Positions 1-8,284 of a stretch of 64,000 bases of DNA are shown here, in pieces (the first letter of the stretch is position 1; each line of letters starts with the position of its first letter). This stretch comes from Planctomycetaceae bacterium (GTDB lineage Bacteria; Planctomycetota; Planctomycetia; Planctomycetales; Planctomycetaceae): NCBI GenBank assembly GCA_017795105.1, contig CP051247.1:1302001-1366000 (forward strand), given 5' to 3'. The notes under the pieces are model-generated. The model did no database searches and was not told the origin of the DNA. It saw nothing but the letters and a program-made list of their open reading frames with translations. The translations under genes were made by a program, and so were the position numbers.

Positions 1-992
1 AGAAATACGACGAAGCCCGGCACTACACCACAGTGACGTTTCCCGAAATCGGATATCAGAAACTTCCTGTCAACACGCCCTACGCCAGCCTCCCGGAAAC
101 GGTGACCAGCTTCGGAGCGGCGGTGAGCGAAGGCGTGCTCTACGTCTACGGCGGCCACATGGGCGGCGCTCACAGTTACTCAACCGACGGTCAGGCCAAT
201 ACTCTGTGGGCCTTGAACCTCGACGGCAGCTCCGAATGGAAATCGCTGGCCAAGGGACCGCATCTGCAGGGTCTGGCCATGGTGGCCCACGGTGGCAAAC
301 TCTACCGCATCGGCGGGTTCACCGCGAAGAACAAAGAGGGCGAAGATCACGATCTGTGGTCTCAGGATTCGTTTGCCAGTTTTGATCCCGCCACCGGCAA
401 ATGGACCGAATTGCCCGCCCTGCCGGAACCACGATCTTCGTTCGATGCCGCCGTCCTCGATGGCAAAATCTATGTTCTCGGCGGCTGGTCCCTCGAAGGC
501 GAAGGCGAGAACGAATGGCACAAAACTGCATGGACGTTCGACCTGAATGCGAAGAACGCTGAATGGAAGCAACTGCCTTCACCCCCGTTTGAAAAACGGG
601 CTCTCTCGGTCGCCGTCTACAATGGCAAGGTTTACGCCATTGGCGGAATGCAGTCGAGCGGAACGCCAACCACAGCAGTTTCGATCTACGATCCGAATTC
701 CCAGACCTGGACGGAAGGCCCGCACCTGGTCGGCCACTCGATGACCGGCTTCGGCACCTCCGCGTTTGCTGCCGAAGGTCGCCTGTATGTCTCGACGTAC
801 GACGGCAACCTGCAGGTTCTTTCTGAAGACGGCAAGTCGTTCGACGTAGTCGGCAACTTCGAGAACGCTCGCTTCTTCCATCGGATGGTCCCGGTCGAAA
901 GCAAGCTGATTCTCCTCGGCGGCGCCAACATGTCGGTCGGCAAATTTGACCAGATCGACGAGTTCGACCTGAACGCCCTTTCGAAGAACTAA
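1..992 (+). CDS. Kelch-repeat beta-propeller protein, 5' truncated by window edge
   Basis: The reading frame is open from base 3 to the stop at 990-992. A GTG at 33 is the first possible start in the window, but the frame stays open upstream of it, so the true N-terminus probably lies outside. The visible 320 or so residues contain repeated kelch blades, seen as recurring GKLYRIGG, GKIYVLGG, GKVYAIGG and SKLILLGG strands, each followed by a WTELP- or WTEGP-like tryptophan segment. Kelch propellers bind proteins or carbohydrates, and bacterial ones are often exported. No catalytic motif is visible. A strong terminator follows 40 bases after the stop, so the gene ends its own transcript. Confidence 0.8.
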   Translation, partial: KYDEARHYTTVTFPEIGYQKLPVNTPYASLPETVTSFGAAVSEGVLYVYGGHMGGAHSYSTDGQANTLWALNLDGSSEWKSLAKGPHLQGLAMVAHGGKLYRIGGFTAKNKEGEDHDLWSQDSFASFDPATGKWTELPALPEPRSSFDAAVLDGKIYVLGGWSLEGEGENEWHKTAWTFDLNAKNAEWKQLPSPPFEKRALSVAVYNGKVYAIGGMQSSGTPTTAVSIYDPNSQTWTEGPHLVGHSMTGFGTSAFAAEGRLYVSTYDGNLQVLSEDGKSFDVVGNFENARFFHRMVPVESKLILLGGANMSVGKFDQIDEFDLNALSKN

Positions 993-1032
993 CCTGCCCG
1001 ACAACTCCGCGATGACAACTGATTGATGCCAG

Positions 1033-1068
1033 CTCGACCCGGATCCCAGTTTCCGGGTCGAGTTTTTT
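1033..1068 (+). terminator. Rho-independent terminator after the kelch gene
   Basis: A perfect 10-bp stem, CTCGACCCGG (1033-1042) pairing with CCGGGTCGAG (1053-1062), has a 10-base loop and is followed at once by six T residues (1063-1068). It lies between the kelch gene and the next same-strand gene and separates their transcripts. Confidence 0.9.
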
Positions 1069-1089
1069 CTGTTCTCATAAATCTGACTG

Positions 1090-2415
1090 ATGGATCTTCC
1101 CGTGATGAAATCTCCGCTTCTTACTATCCCCCTGCTCGGCGTGCTGTTTGCCGCCACCTCTCTGACCGCCGCCGATAACTGGACCGCGTTCCAGAATCGT
1201 CAGCAGGTTCAGATCGATTCGAACTGGAACTGGTCCGCTGCTCCGAAAACCGCCTGGAAGATTGAACTGACCGGATACGGGCAATCGAGCCCGGTGGTGT
1301 GGAACGACCGCGTCTTCATCACAACGGTTGAAGGTCCGAACAAAGAGAACTGCCTGACCACCGCGTATGCCCTGAAGGACGGTCAACAGTTGTGGCAGCA
1401 GTCACTGGCCAACCCGACGCCGGCGGAATCAAGCTTCTACATCAGCAAAGCCGCCCCGACCCCCGTCGTTGACGACAACCAACTCGTCGTTTTCTTTGAA
1501 GGGGGACTTGTCGCCAGCTATTCGCACGAGGGCAACCTGCAGTGGCAGAAAGATCTTGTCGCTGAATACGGCGCGATCGATGCCCGTCACGGTCTCAGTT
1601 CTTCCCTCGAACAGAACAGCGAGAACGTGTTCATCTGGGTAGAGCGACAGACCGAGCCTTACATTCTGGCTCTCAACAAGAGTTCGGGCGACGTGGCCTG
1701 GAAATCGGCTGGCCTTGGCGTCACCAGCTGGGCGAGCCCGCGGCTCATGAGGGTTGCCGGTGAAGAACAGCTGCTGCTGAGCGGAATCGGCAAGATCGCC
1801 GGCTTCGATCCCGCGACCGGCAAACAGCTATGGGAGTTCACCGGCATCACGGGCAACTCCACGCCGACGCCGTTTCCGCTGAAGGACGGTCGCTTCCTCA
1901 TCGGAGCAACGACCGGACAGGGAGACGGCGATGAAGGCCGGGCCGCGGAGTCGAACGGCGTCATCGCCATCACGAAGCAGGACGACAACAGCTGGGCCGC
2001 AGATTTCGTCTGGCGGGCCACGAAAGCCACGAGCTCGTTCGGCACTCCCGTCGCCAATGATTCGACGACGTTCTTCGTGAACAAGACCGGTATCCTGTTC
2101 GGTCTCGACATCAACTCGGGTGAACAGCAGATCGCCGAACGAACCGCCGGCAGCGTCTGGGCGACTCCGCTGATCACGGAGAATCACCTTCTGCTCTTCG
2201 GCAAATCGGGCACGCTGGAAGTCTTCAAGCTGGGCGATAAACCGGAACTCGTGCAGACCGTCGAGCTGATCACTCAACCGGAAGCAGAACCAGCAGCCGA
2301 AGGCGAAGCCCCCAACCGCTTCGCCGGTCCGACACTCTACGCTGCAATCGCCGTCGAGGACAAAATCCTCGTCCGCACCGGCAACGAACTGACCTGCCTC
2401 GAATCGGCCAGGTAA
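1090..2415 (+). CDS. PQQ-like beta-propeller repeat protein, exported
   Basis: The 441-residue product has PQQ-binding-like (WD40-type) blades, seen as repeated segments such as YALKDGQQLWQQ, LNKSSGDVAWKS, FDPATGKQLWEF and DINSGEQQIAER. A signal peptide is evident after the second methionine (MKSPLLTIPLLGV, cleavage near SLTAAD), so ATG 1105 is an equally good start and would remove five residues. Proteins of this kind are abundant in Planctomycetes and are usually outer-surface or periplasmic. The fold alone does not prove a dehydrogenase, and no quinoprotein catalytic residues or haem motif are seen. It has its own transcript after the terminator at 1033-1068. Confidence 0.85.
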   Translation: MDLPVMKSPLLTIPLLGVLFAATSLTAADNWTAFQNRQQVQIDSNWNWSAAPKTAWKIELTGYGQSSPVVWNDRVFITTVEGPNKENCLTTAYALKDGQQLWQQSLANPTPAESSFYISKAAPTPVVDDNQLVVFFEGGLVASYSHEGNLQWQKDLVAEYGAIDARHGLSSSLEQNSENVFIWVERQTEPYILALNKSSGDVAWKSAGLGVTSWASPRLMRVAGEEQLLLSGIGKIAGFDPATGKQLWEFTGITGNSTPTPFPLKDGRFLIGATTGQGDGDEGRAAESNGVIAITKQDDNSWAADFVWRATKATSSFGTPVANDSTTFFVNKTGILFGLDINSGEQQIAERTAGSVWATPLITENHLLLFGKSGTLEVFKLGDKPELVQTVELITQPEAEPAAEGEAPNRFAGPTLYAAIAVEDKILVRTGNELTCLESAR

Positions 2416-2422
2416 TCAACCC

Positions 2423-2780
2423 GGGGTGCCATGCCCACGCTCGCGTGGGCATGCATCGTCCCAAAGCCGACCACGGCAGAGATGAAACAGAGATTTATCT
2501 CTGTGTTTCACACCGTGAACGAGTCGACGTTTCACAATCACTGTGAACGATTCGACATCGCGAAGCAACAGAAGGCCGGGCAATACCGTTCCCAGGCAAC
2601 CAGCCGGGTCGCAGCGTTGGACAGTCCGAGTAATCCGCGTCGAACTGAGATCGTTGTCGCAAGACAAGCCGCTTGTGCCTGCGGCACCCAGAGATAAATC
2701 TCTGGGCCATCCTTTCCATTAGAACACTCGGGGAAGACGGTGAGTGATGCATGCCCACGCAAGCGTGGGCATGGCACCCC
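2423..2780. repeat. 358-bp MITE-like element with 35-bp terminal inverted repeats
   Basis: The left end (2423-2457) and right end (2746-2780) are inverted copies matching at 34 of 35 bases, beginning GGGGTGCC. Each end contains a palindrome with arms CATGCCCACGC and GCGTGGGCATG (2430-2453 and 2750-2773); the two-base centre is TC on the left and AA on the right. The interior has two more palindromes centred on CAGAGAT/ATCTCTG (about 2486-2504 and 2692-2707). It contains no convincing gene and no clear target-site duplication. It fills the gap between the PQQ-protein gene and a small minus-strand gene. Confidence 0.75.
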
Positions 2781-2801
2781 GCGTGAATGGTCGGAGCTCG
2801 A

Positions 2802-3311
2802 TTACCGGCTGAGTTCAAACGCGACGAGAATCTCTTCGTCGGTGCTTTCGTTTGCCCGCAACGACTCCAGGAGGCGGAGGTCATCGCTCACGGCTCGATC
2901 GAGATCGCTGTCGCCAATTTTGGCGGTGGATCGAATGACCATCATCGCACTCGACAGTGCGGACTGGGCATCGTGGTCGAGGTCAACAATGCAGTCGACG
3001 GCGGAATGAAAGGCGGCCGCCGCGTAGGTAACTGCGTGGAGATCCGGAGATTTGACTGCGCGATATTTCGCGGCTATGCCGCTCGCCATCAGGTAGAGCG
3101 TTTCGGACAACTCGTCCAGATTCTGCCCGGCATCCGGATCATTCAATCGATCACGACACTCCCTGATCGCCTTGTCGATCGAGACTGCGACCGACGCATC
3201 ACTCTCTTCGATGAGCGGACGTACTCGGATTGCAGCTCGAAGGACGACTGCCCCGAGTCCACGAATCGGCAATGATTCCAAGTGTGAGACCGGTATCGCC
3301 CGGAGATCCAT
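2802..3311 (-). CDS. Hypothetical 169-residue protein between repeat copies
   Basis: I do not recognise this family. The start chosen is the ATG at 3309-3311, giving MDLRAIPVSHLES. A longer frame reaches 3461, but its first 50 residues would be translated from a repeat element, so the short start is preferred. The product looks alpha-helical, with alanine-rich segments (HAVTYAAAAFHSAVD) and an acidic C-terminus (NESTDEEILVAFE). It has no signal peptide, membrane segment or catalytic motif. It sits between a 358-bp inverted-repeat element and a degenerate relative of it, downstream of the fabF terminator, and looks like an isolated accessory gene. Confidence 0.55.
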   Translation of the reverse strand: MDLRAIPVSHLESLPIRGLGAVVLRAAIRVRPLIEESDASVAVSIDKAIRECRDRLNDPDAGQNLDELSETLYLMASGIAAKYRAVKSPDLHAVTYAAAAFHSAVDCIVDLDHDAQSALSSAMMVIRSTAKIGDSDLDRAVSDDLRLLESLRANESTDEEILVAFELSR

Positions 3312-3340
3312 ACGAAGTTTCTTTCGTTCGTCCTGTAAGG

Positions 3341-3465
3341 CATGCCCACGCGAGCCTGGGTGCCCAACTCCTACATGGGGCGAGATCACGTTAACTGCGT
3401 CGAATAGGGATTGGTGCCGCAAGACAAGCCGCAGGCACCCAGAGATAAATCTCCGGGCCATCCCC
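3341..3465. repeat. Degenerate copy of the CATGCCCACGC / CAGAGAT palindromic element
   Basis: This begins with CATGCCCACGCGAGCCTGGG (3341-3360), a decayed form of the terminal palindrome at 2430-2453. It then aligns with the right part of the 358-bp element: GCAAGACAAGCCGC, then a palindrome around AGAGATAAATCTC, then GGGCCATCC. A right terminal repeat is not visible. The two copies flank the small gene at 2802-3311. Confidence 0.6.
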
Positions 3466-3508
3466 GTCGGCCGGATCGTGGATACTCTCCCGTTCGATTC
3501 AGCGCAAT

Positions 3509-3532
3509 AAAAAACGGGCCTCGTGGGCCCGT
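3509..3532 (-). terminator. Rho-independent terminator after fabF
   Basis: Read on the minus strand, ACGGGCC and GGCCCGT form a 7-bp GC-rich stem with a 5-base loop, followed by a T-tract (the A-run at 3509-3513 on the plus strand). It is 26 bases beyond the fabF stop and ends the fatty-acid synthesis transcript. Confidence 0.85.
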
Positions 3533-3557
3533 TCCTGTTTTCGATCGCTGGTCTGCC

Positions 3558-4805
3558 TTACTCGTCGTACTTCTTGAGAACGAGGCAGGCGTTGTGACCG
3601 CCGAAGCCGAAGCTGTTGGTCAGGATGTAGTCCATCTTCATCGACCGGGCTTCGTTCGGGATGTAGTCGAGGTCGCAGGCCTCATCCGGGTTTTCCAGAT
3701 TGATCGTCGGAGGAGCAATCTGCTCCTGCATGGCCAGCGAGCAGATGACGAATTCGACGCCGCCGGATGCTCCCAGCAGGTGCCCCAACTGGCTCTTCGT
3801 GCTCGACACGGCCAGCTTGTAGGCGTGGTCGCCGAAGATTGTTTTGATGGCCGTCGTTTCGGCTTTGTCGCCAAGCGGAGTGCTGGTGCCGTGGGCGTTA
3901 ATGTAGTCGATTTTGTCCGGAGACAGATCGGCGTCCGCCAGAGCCTTTTTCATCGCATAGCCGGCTCCCCGTCCTTCCGGATCAGGAGCGGTCATGTGAG
4001 AACCGTCGGCTGACATGCCGTACCCAACGAGTTCGGCGTAGATCGTCGCACCGCGAGCCTTGGCGTGCTCGAGCTCTTCGAGGATGACAACCCCTGCCCC
4101 TTCAGCGAGGACGAAGCCGTCGCGGTCGGTGTCGAACGGGCGGCTGGCCCGTTCCGGATCGTCGTTCCGCTTCGAGAGAGCGTTCATGCGGGCGAAGCCG
4201 GACAACCCCATCGGAGTCATAGCGGCTTCGCTGCCGCCGGTCACCATCACATCGGCTTCGCCGTACTGAATCAGTCGGTATGCATCGCCGATGGCGTTCG
4301 TGGCTGAGGCACACGCAGTGGCCACAGCCGAGTTCGGGCCTTTGAGTTTCCAGTTCACCGAAACATTCCCGCTGGCGGCATTGACCATCAGCTTGGGAAT
4401 CATGAAAGGAGAAACGCGGGAAGGCCCTTTGTTATACAGCGTGTCGTGCTGGTCTTCGATTTCGTTCAGACCGCCAATCCCGCTACCGATGAGAACACCG
4501 TGGCGGTATGGATCGCCCTGTTCAAAGTCGACACCGGAAGCCGTAATGGCCTTATGCGACGCCACGAGCCCGAACAGGACGAATCGATCCATTCGCCTCT
4601 GCTCTTTGGGGTCGAGCGGCATATGCTCATCAGGCTTGAAGTGGCGGACTTCACCACCAAAGGTGACTTTGTACTCGGAGCAGTCGAACCGTTCGATCGG
4701 TCCGATCCCGCTTTTCCCAGCACAAATCTTGTCCCAGAACTCAGCTACTTCGCAGCCGAGCGAGGACACCACTCCACATCCAGTAACGACGACGCGACGA
4801 CGCAT
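3558..4805 (-). CDS. fabF: 3-oxoacyl-ACP synthase II (KAS II)
   Basis: This is the cytoplasmic condensing enzyme that elongates acyl-ACP with malonyl-ACP in type II fatty-acid synthesis. The 415-residue product has the thiolase-fold Cys-His-His triad: Cys165 in VATACASATN, His305 in NAHGTSTPLGD and His342 in KSQLGHLLGASGG. Length and the N-terminal RRVVVTGCGVVSSLG strand match FabF. It follows acpP by 3 bp in a minus-strand cluster, giving the standard acpP-fabF pair, and is closed by a terminator. It could be another KAS II-like enzyme, but the acpP adjacency favours FabF. Confidence 0.96.
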   Translation of the reverse strand: MRRRVVVTGCGVVSSLGCEVAEFWDKICAGKSGIGPIERFDCSEYKVTFGGEVRHFKPDEHMPLDPKEQRRMDRFVLFGLVASHKAITASGVDFEQGDPYRHGVLIGSGIGGLNEIEDQHDTLYNKGPSRVSPFMIPKLMVNAASGNVSVNWKLKGPNSAVATACASATNAIGDAYRLIQYGEADVMVTGGSEAAMTPMGLSGFARMNALSKRNDDPERASRPFDTDRDGFVLAEGAGVVILEELEHAKARGATIYAELVGYGMSADGSHMTAPDPEGRGAGYAMKKALADADLSPDKIDYINAHGTSTPLGDKAETTAIKTIFGDHAYKLAVSSTKSQLGHLLGASGGVEFVICSLAMQEQIAPPTINLENPDEACDLDYIPNEARSMKMDYILTNSFGFGGHNACLVLKKYDE

Positions 4806-4808
4806 TTC

Positions 4809-5039
4809 TCAGGACTTCTCCTGAATATATTTCACGGCGTCTCCGACAGTGCGGATCTTCTCGTAGTCGTCATCGGGAATGGTGATATCGAATTCTTCTT
4901 CGAATTCCATCACCAGTTCGACCAGGTCGAGCGAGTCGGCCTTCAGGTCTTCCTGGAACGAGCTTTCCAGAGTGATCTCTTCCTTGGGGAAGTTGAGCTG
5001 CTCACTCACGATGTTGATGACTTTTTCCTCGATGTCCAC
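4809..5039 (-). CDS. acpP: Acyl carrier protein
   Basis: This small acidic four-helix carrier protein of 76 residues carries growing acyl chains on phosphopantetheine. The attachment serine is Ser36 in the ADSLDLVELVM motif. Length, acidity and the TIPDDDYEKIRTVGDAV segment are typical of AcpP. It lies directly upstream of fabF with 3 bp between them, so the two are almost certainly co-transcribed. The next gene upstream, fabD, is 279 bp away, a gap that could hold an additional promoter. Confidence 0.97.
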   Translation of the reverse strand: MDIEEKVINIVSEQLNFPKEEITLESSFQEDLKADSLDLVELVMEFEEEFDITIPDDDYEKIRTVGDAVKYIQEKS

Positions 5040-5318
5040 TCGAACCCTCTCCTCGTTTCGGGTTGTTATTTTCTGGCACGCCAGTCCGTGAATTCTTTGC
5101 CAAATATCGCGATTCTCAGCTCGTCTGACAAGCCCTACGGACGTTGATCTTCAGCACCTGGAAGGATGCTCGCGACCGTGGTATATCGCTTTTCAAAATG
5201 TGTGTAAACTCTAATCCCGACCCGAATCCCCCGAATTTCCTTCGATCTGCCATTCTACGCAGATGCGGTCGTTCGGATGTCGAAAACTTCGCCGAAACCG
5301 GGGTCGGCAGGGTAGACG

Positions 5319-6236
5319 TCAGCCAATCGCTTCGTCGTTGTAGTTGTCCATGGAGGCTTTGCGGTTGATCCGCTTCATCAGCCCTTTGAGCACTTTGCCC
5401 GGTCCGACTTCCGCGAAATGTTCCACGCCGAGGTCCATCAGACGGCGGACCGACTTCTCCCACAAAACGGGATGAACAACCTGTCGAACGAGAATCTCTC
5501 GAATCTCAGCCGGATCGGAGTGCGATTCCGCGTCGACATTGGAGATGACAGGAATTCGTGGCGACTTGATCTCAACCGAATTGAGAACCTCAGCCAGTTT
5601 TTCAGTGGCCGACTGCATGATCGGCGTGTGAAACGCACCGGCGACTTTCAGCGGAACAGGACGTCCGCCAGCTGCCTCGGCAATTCCGACCACGGCTTCA
5701 CAGGCCGCCTTGTCGCCAGAAACAACGAGGTTGCCCGGGCAGAGATAGTTGGCAATCTGAATCAGGCCATGTTCGCTCGCCTGCTTGCAGACTTCCTCGA
5801 CCTTTTCGACATCGAGGAGCAGCAGACTGACCATGCCCGACGGAGTCGCATCGGCAGCCGCCTGCATGGCTTCGCCGCGAACTTTGACGACCCGCAGACC
5901 ATCTTCGAACGAAAGAGCATCGGCGAAAGCCAGCGCGGTGTATTCGCCCAGACTCAGTCCAGCCGCGTGAGTGGCTTCGTCGAGAACAACCGGCGACTGA
6001 TCTTTCACGATCTCAAGAGAGGCCAGGCTCGAAACATACAGAGCCGGCTGACTCACGGCTGTTGAGTTGATGCGATCTTCCGGGCCGTTCGTGCAGACGT
6101 CGAGCAGGTCGAAACCCAGAATTTCGGAGGCCTGATCAAAGAGTGTTTTCGCCGCAGAATACTTCTCGGCGACCTTCACTCCCATTCCGACATGCTGAGC
6201 CCCCTGGCCGGGGAAAAGAAGAGCGGTCTTAGGCAT
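5319..6236 (-). CDS. fabD: Malonyl-CoA:ACP transacylase
   Basis: The product transfers malonyl groups from CoA to ACP to supply fatty-acid elongation. The 305-residue protein has the GQGAQ motif at 10-14, the nucleophile Ser95 in GLSLGEY and the catalytic His203 in GAFHTPIM. It lies between plsX and acpP on the minus strand, 72 bp after plsX. In many bacteria fabH precedes it and fabG follows it; neither is present here. The ATG at 6234-6236 gives the canonical N-terminus KTALLFPGQGAQ. Confidence 0.96.
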   Translation of the reverse strand: MPKTALLFPGQGAQHVGMGVKVAEKYSAAKTLFDQASEILGFDLLDVCTNGPEDRINSTAVSQPALYVSSLASLEIVKDQSPVVLDEATHAAGLSLGEYTALAFADALSFEDGLRVVKVRGEAMQAAADATPSGMVSLLLLDVEKVEEVCKQASEHGLIQIANYLCPGNLVVSGDKAACEAVVGIAEAAGGRPVPLKVAGAFHTPIMQSATEKLAEVLNSVEIKSPRIPVISNVDAESHSDPAEIREILVRQVVHPVLWEKSVRRLMDLGVEHFAEVGPGKVLKGLMKRINRKASMDNYNDEAIG

Positions 6237-6308
6237 GACTGGACCTTTCCGAATAGGATTTCACATTGAACCGGTGGCGGGAGCGGGAGTCGACGTTCCG
6301 AGAGTCGA

Positions 6309-7319
6309 TCAGGTCGCAGCCGCGGCAGCGTCTTCGGCCAGACGATCGATGATCGTACGGTTGATCTGGCGTTCGCTCATCTTGATGCAGGTTCCCAGAG
6401 CATTGCACATGGCACGACCATCGCTGGAGCCGTGGCTGATCATGCAAAGGCCGTCGACGCCAAGCAGCGGAGCCCCGCCCGTTTCGCGGTATTCGTAACG
6501 CTGGGCAGCGGCCTGAAACGCCTGCTTCGCCTTTCCCTGTTCCACGTCGAGAGCACCGACGATTTCGCGGGAGAGGATCTTGAACATCATGTCGGCCATG
6601 CCTTCGCTCACTTTGAGCACGACGTTGCCGACGAAGCCTTCACAGACGACGACATCCGCATCGCCCTGATAGATGCCCCGCCCTTCGACGTTGCCGATGA
6701 AGTTCGGCTTCAGATGCGATCCAACCACCATGTTGCGGGCGTCGCGAACCAGTTCGGTTCCCTTGCCATCTTCGCTGCCGATATTCAGCAGGCCGACGCG
6801 AGGGGATTCGATGCCGAGCATCTCTTTGGCGTAAACGCTTCCCATGACTGCGTACTGATAAAGATGATCAGCTCGAGCCGCCGGATTGGCTCCGACGTCC
6901 ATCAGCACGCAGGCCCCTTTCAGAGTCGGCAGCACGACGGCGATCCCGGGACGCTTCACCTGCTTCAGAAACAGGCGGGTCCGCAGGCCAGCGGCGACGA
7001 CGGCTCCGGTGTTTCCGGCACTGACGACGGCTCCGACCTTCTTCTCAGCCATGAGACGCCAGCAGACGGAAATGGAAGCATTCGGCTTTTTGCGGAGAGC
7101 CTCGGTCGGCTTCTCGTGCATTTCGACGTATTCGTCGGCGTTCACAATCTGCAGTCGATCGGGAACTCCGCCCCGCTGCTGCAGGTGATCGTTAAGCATG
7201 CCGGAGGGGCCAACCAGATCGATTTCCAGCTGCTCCCACCGCTCCAGAGCCGTGATTGCACCATCGATATTGATTCCGGGCGCATCATCACCACCCATGG
7301 CATCGAGGGCAATCCGCAT
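6309..7319 (-). CDS. plsX: Phosphate acyltransferase PlsX
   Basis: PlsX makes acyl-phosphate from acyl-ACP, the first step of the PlsX/PlsY route to phosphatidic acid, and is a peripheral membrane protein. The start chosen is the ATG at 7317-7319, giving the family N-terminus MRIALDAMGGDDAPG and a 336-residue protein; the 23 residues upstream in the same frame are not family-like. Other PlsX hallmarks are VVSAGNTGAVVAAG, LMDVGANPAAR and CEGFVGNVVLK. It is second in rpmF-plsX-fabD-acpP-fabF, with 205 bp to rpmF. That linkage to lipid synthesis is classical. Confidence 0.96.
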   Translation of the reverse strand: MRIALDAMGGDDAPGINIDGAITALERWEQLEIDLVGPSGMLNDHLQQRGGVPDRLQIVNADEYVEMHEKPTEALRKKPNASISVCWRLMAEKKVGAVVSAGNTGAVVAAGLRTRLFLKQVKRPGIAVVLPTLKGACVLMDVGANPAARADHLYQYAVMGSVYAKEMLGIESPRVGLLNIGSEDGKGTELVRDARNMVVGSHLKPNFIGNVEGRGIYQGDADVVVCEGFVGNVVLKVSEGMADMMFKILSREIVGALDVEQGKAKQAFQAAAQRYEYRETGGAPLLGVDGLCMISHGSSDGRAMCNALGTCIKMSERQINRTIIDRLAEDAAAAAT

Positions 7320-7524
7320 TGTTACTTCATCTTTCCGCAAACCGCGAGGGGGGAGAACGCATTGGCCCGCTGATGCCGGAGAACTCACACTTTTCCGTGG
7401 AGCGGCTCTCAGCGGACCCTCATTTGAGCATCAGTCCCTGCAGGCAGTCCATCCGCCTGCAGCCGGACACTCCGACCATTCCATCAGACTGGTCAAGGAG
7501 GCCATCCGAAGCGATTGCTTCCGA

Positions 7525-7704
7525 TTAGTCTTCGACTTCGACGACCGTACGACCCATGTAGTAGCCGCATGACGGGCAGGCGACATGGCTCTTGGTCGGC
7601 TGACCGCACTGAGCGCAGTACTGCAGCTTCAGCGGCTTGATGGCGTCGTGACTGCGACGCTTACGGGAACGGGATTTCGACTGTCTTCTCTTGGGAATTG
7701 CCAT
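7525..7704 (-). CDS. rpmF: 50S ribosomal protein L32
   Basis: The ATG at 7702-7704 gives a 59-residue protein starting MAIPKRRQSKSRSRKRRSHD, the standard L32 N-terminus. It retains the zinc ribbon, with CAQCG and CPSCG cysteine pairs. A good Shine-Dalgarno, AGAGGA on the minus strand (7710-7715), sits five bases upstream of this ATG and decides it over the longer frame to 7824. rpmF heads the lipid cluster, as in many bacteria. A possible promoter with a palindromic spacer lies just upstream. Confidence 0.97.
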   Translation of the reverse strand: MAIPKRRQSKSRSRKRRSHDAIKPLKLQYCAQCGQPTKSHVACPSCGYYMGRTVVEVED

Positions 7705-8284
7705 GATAGTCCTCTTTGTACGGCCTTGAGCCGCATAATTGCGGACGGTGTCCGCACTTCCAACGTCTTCCTGGGAGGCGATTTGCGACGCATTTTCGCA
7801 AAATTGACGGCGTTTGCAACTCACTCAGCCGAATGAGACGCCCGACAGTCCTGCAGGACCGTCGCTCCGAAGCGCAAGGCGGAATCCTAAAAGGATAACC
7901 CCCGCAATGTCAAGCATTTCAGACGATTGAGACAGGATCGGCTTGAGAACCTTAGAGATTGAGAAAATTGCGGTCCCGCAACGACAGAATTGGAAGAGAA
8001 CCGGCACGAGAAGACATTGAACTGGACGATTATCGCGCATCCGGCACGAAGCAGGAACATACGCCGAATCTCCAGCTGCCCGGTCACCTTCCGGACAATC
8101 CGTGATGCCGACTGCATTGTCTCTGCCATTCAGGGCCCAGGGACGCCCCGGGGAAACAATTCTCAAGACGCGTTGCAAACGGGGCGATTACGGCATGATT
8201 GTTGCGTCAACGTACTGGGAGAGAAATGCGTAACGCTTTGTATAGACCGACTGACGACGCCCCCCTGGAAAAAGGAGACGAGCG
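7705..8284. other. 580-bp divergent intergenic region
   Basis: This region separates minus-strand rpmF from the plus-strand 62-residue gene. Apart from the candidate rpmF promoter and a Shine-Dalgarno (AAGGAG, about 8273-8278) before the downstream gene, I see no coding frame with family-like content, no RNA gene and no repeat. Confidence 0.5.
7735..7763 (-). promoter_or_regulatory. Possible rpmF promoter with palindromic spacer
   Basis: On the minus strand TTGGAA (7758-7763) and AATTAT (7735-7740) are spaced 17 bp apart, about 30 bp upstream of the rpmF start. The spacer holds a perfect 7-bp inverted repeat, TGCGGAC-GTCCGCA (7740-7756). Box matches are moderate, so this is a prediction from position and spacing only. 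Confidence 0.3.

Noticed and set aside
2416..2790. Target-site duplication around the 358-bp element
   Set aside because: The bases immediately outside the two ends do not match, so recent transposition is not shown.
3312..3461. N-terminal extension of the hypothetical protein at 2802-3311
   Set aside because: It is translated from a repeat element; the ATG at 3309-3311 is preferred.
6432..7373. 313-residue plus-strand open frame
   Set aside because: It lies opposite plsX, whose sequence is fully family-like; no protein features are seen in this frame.
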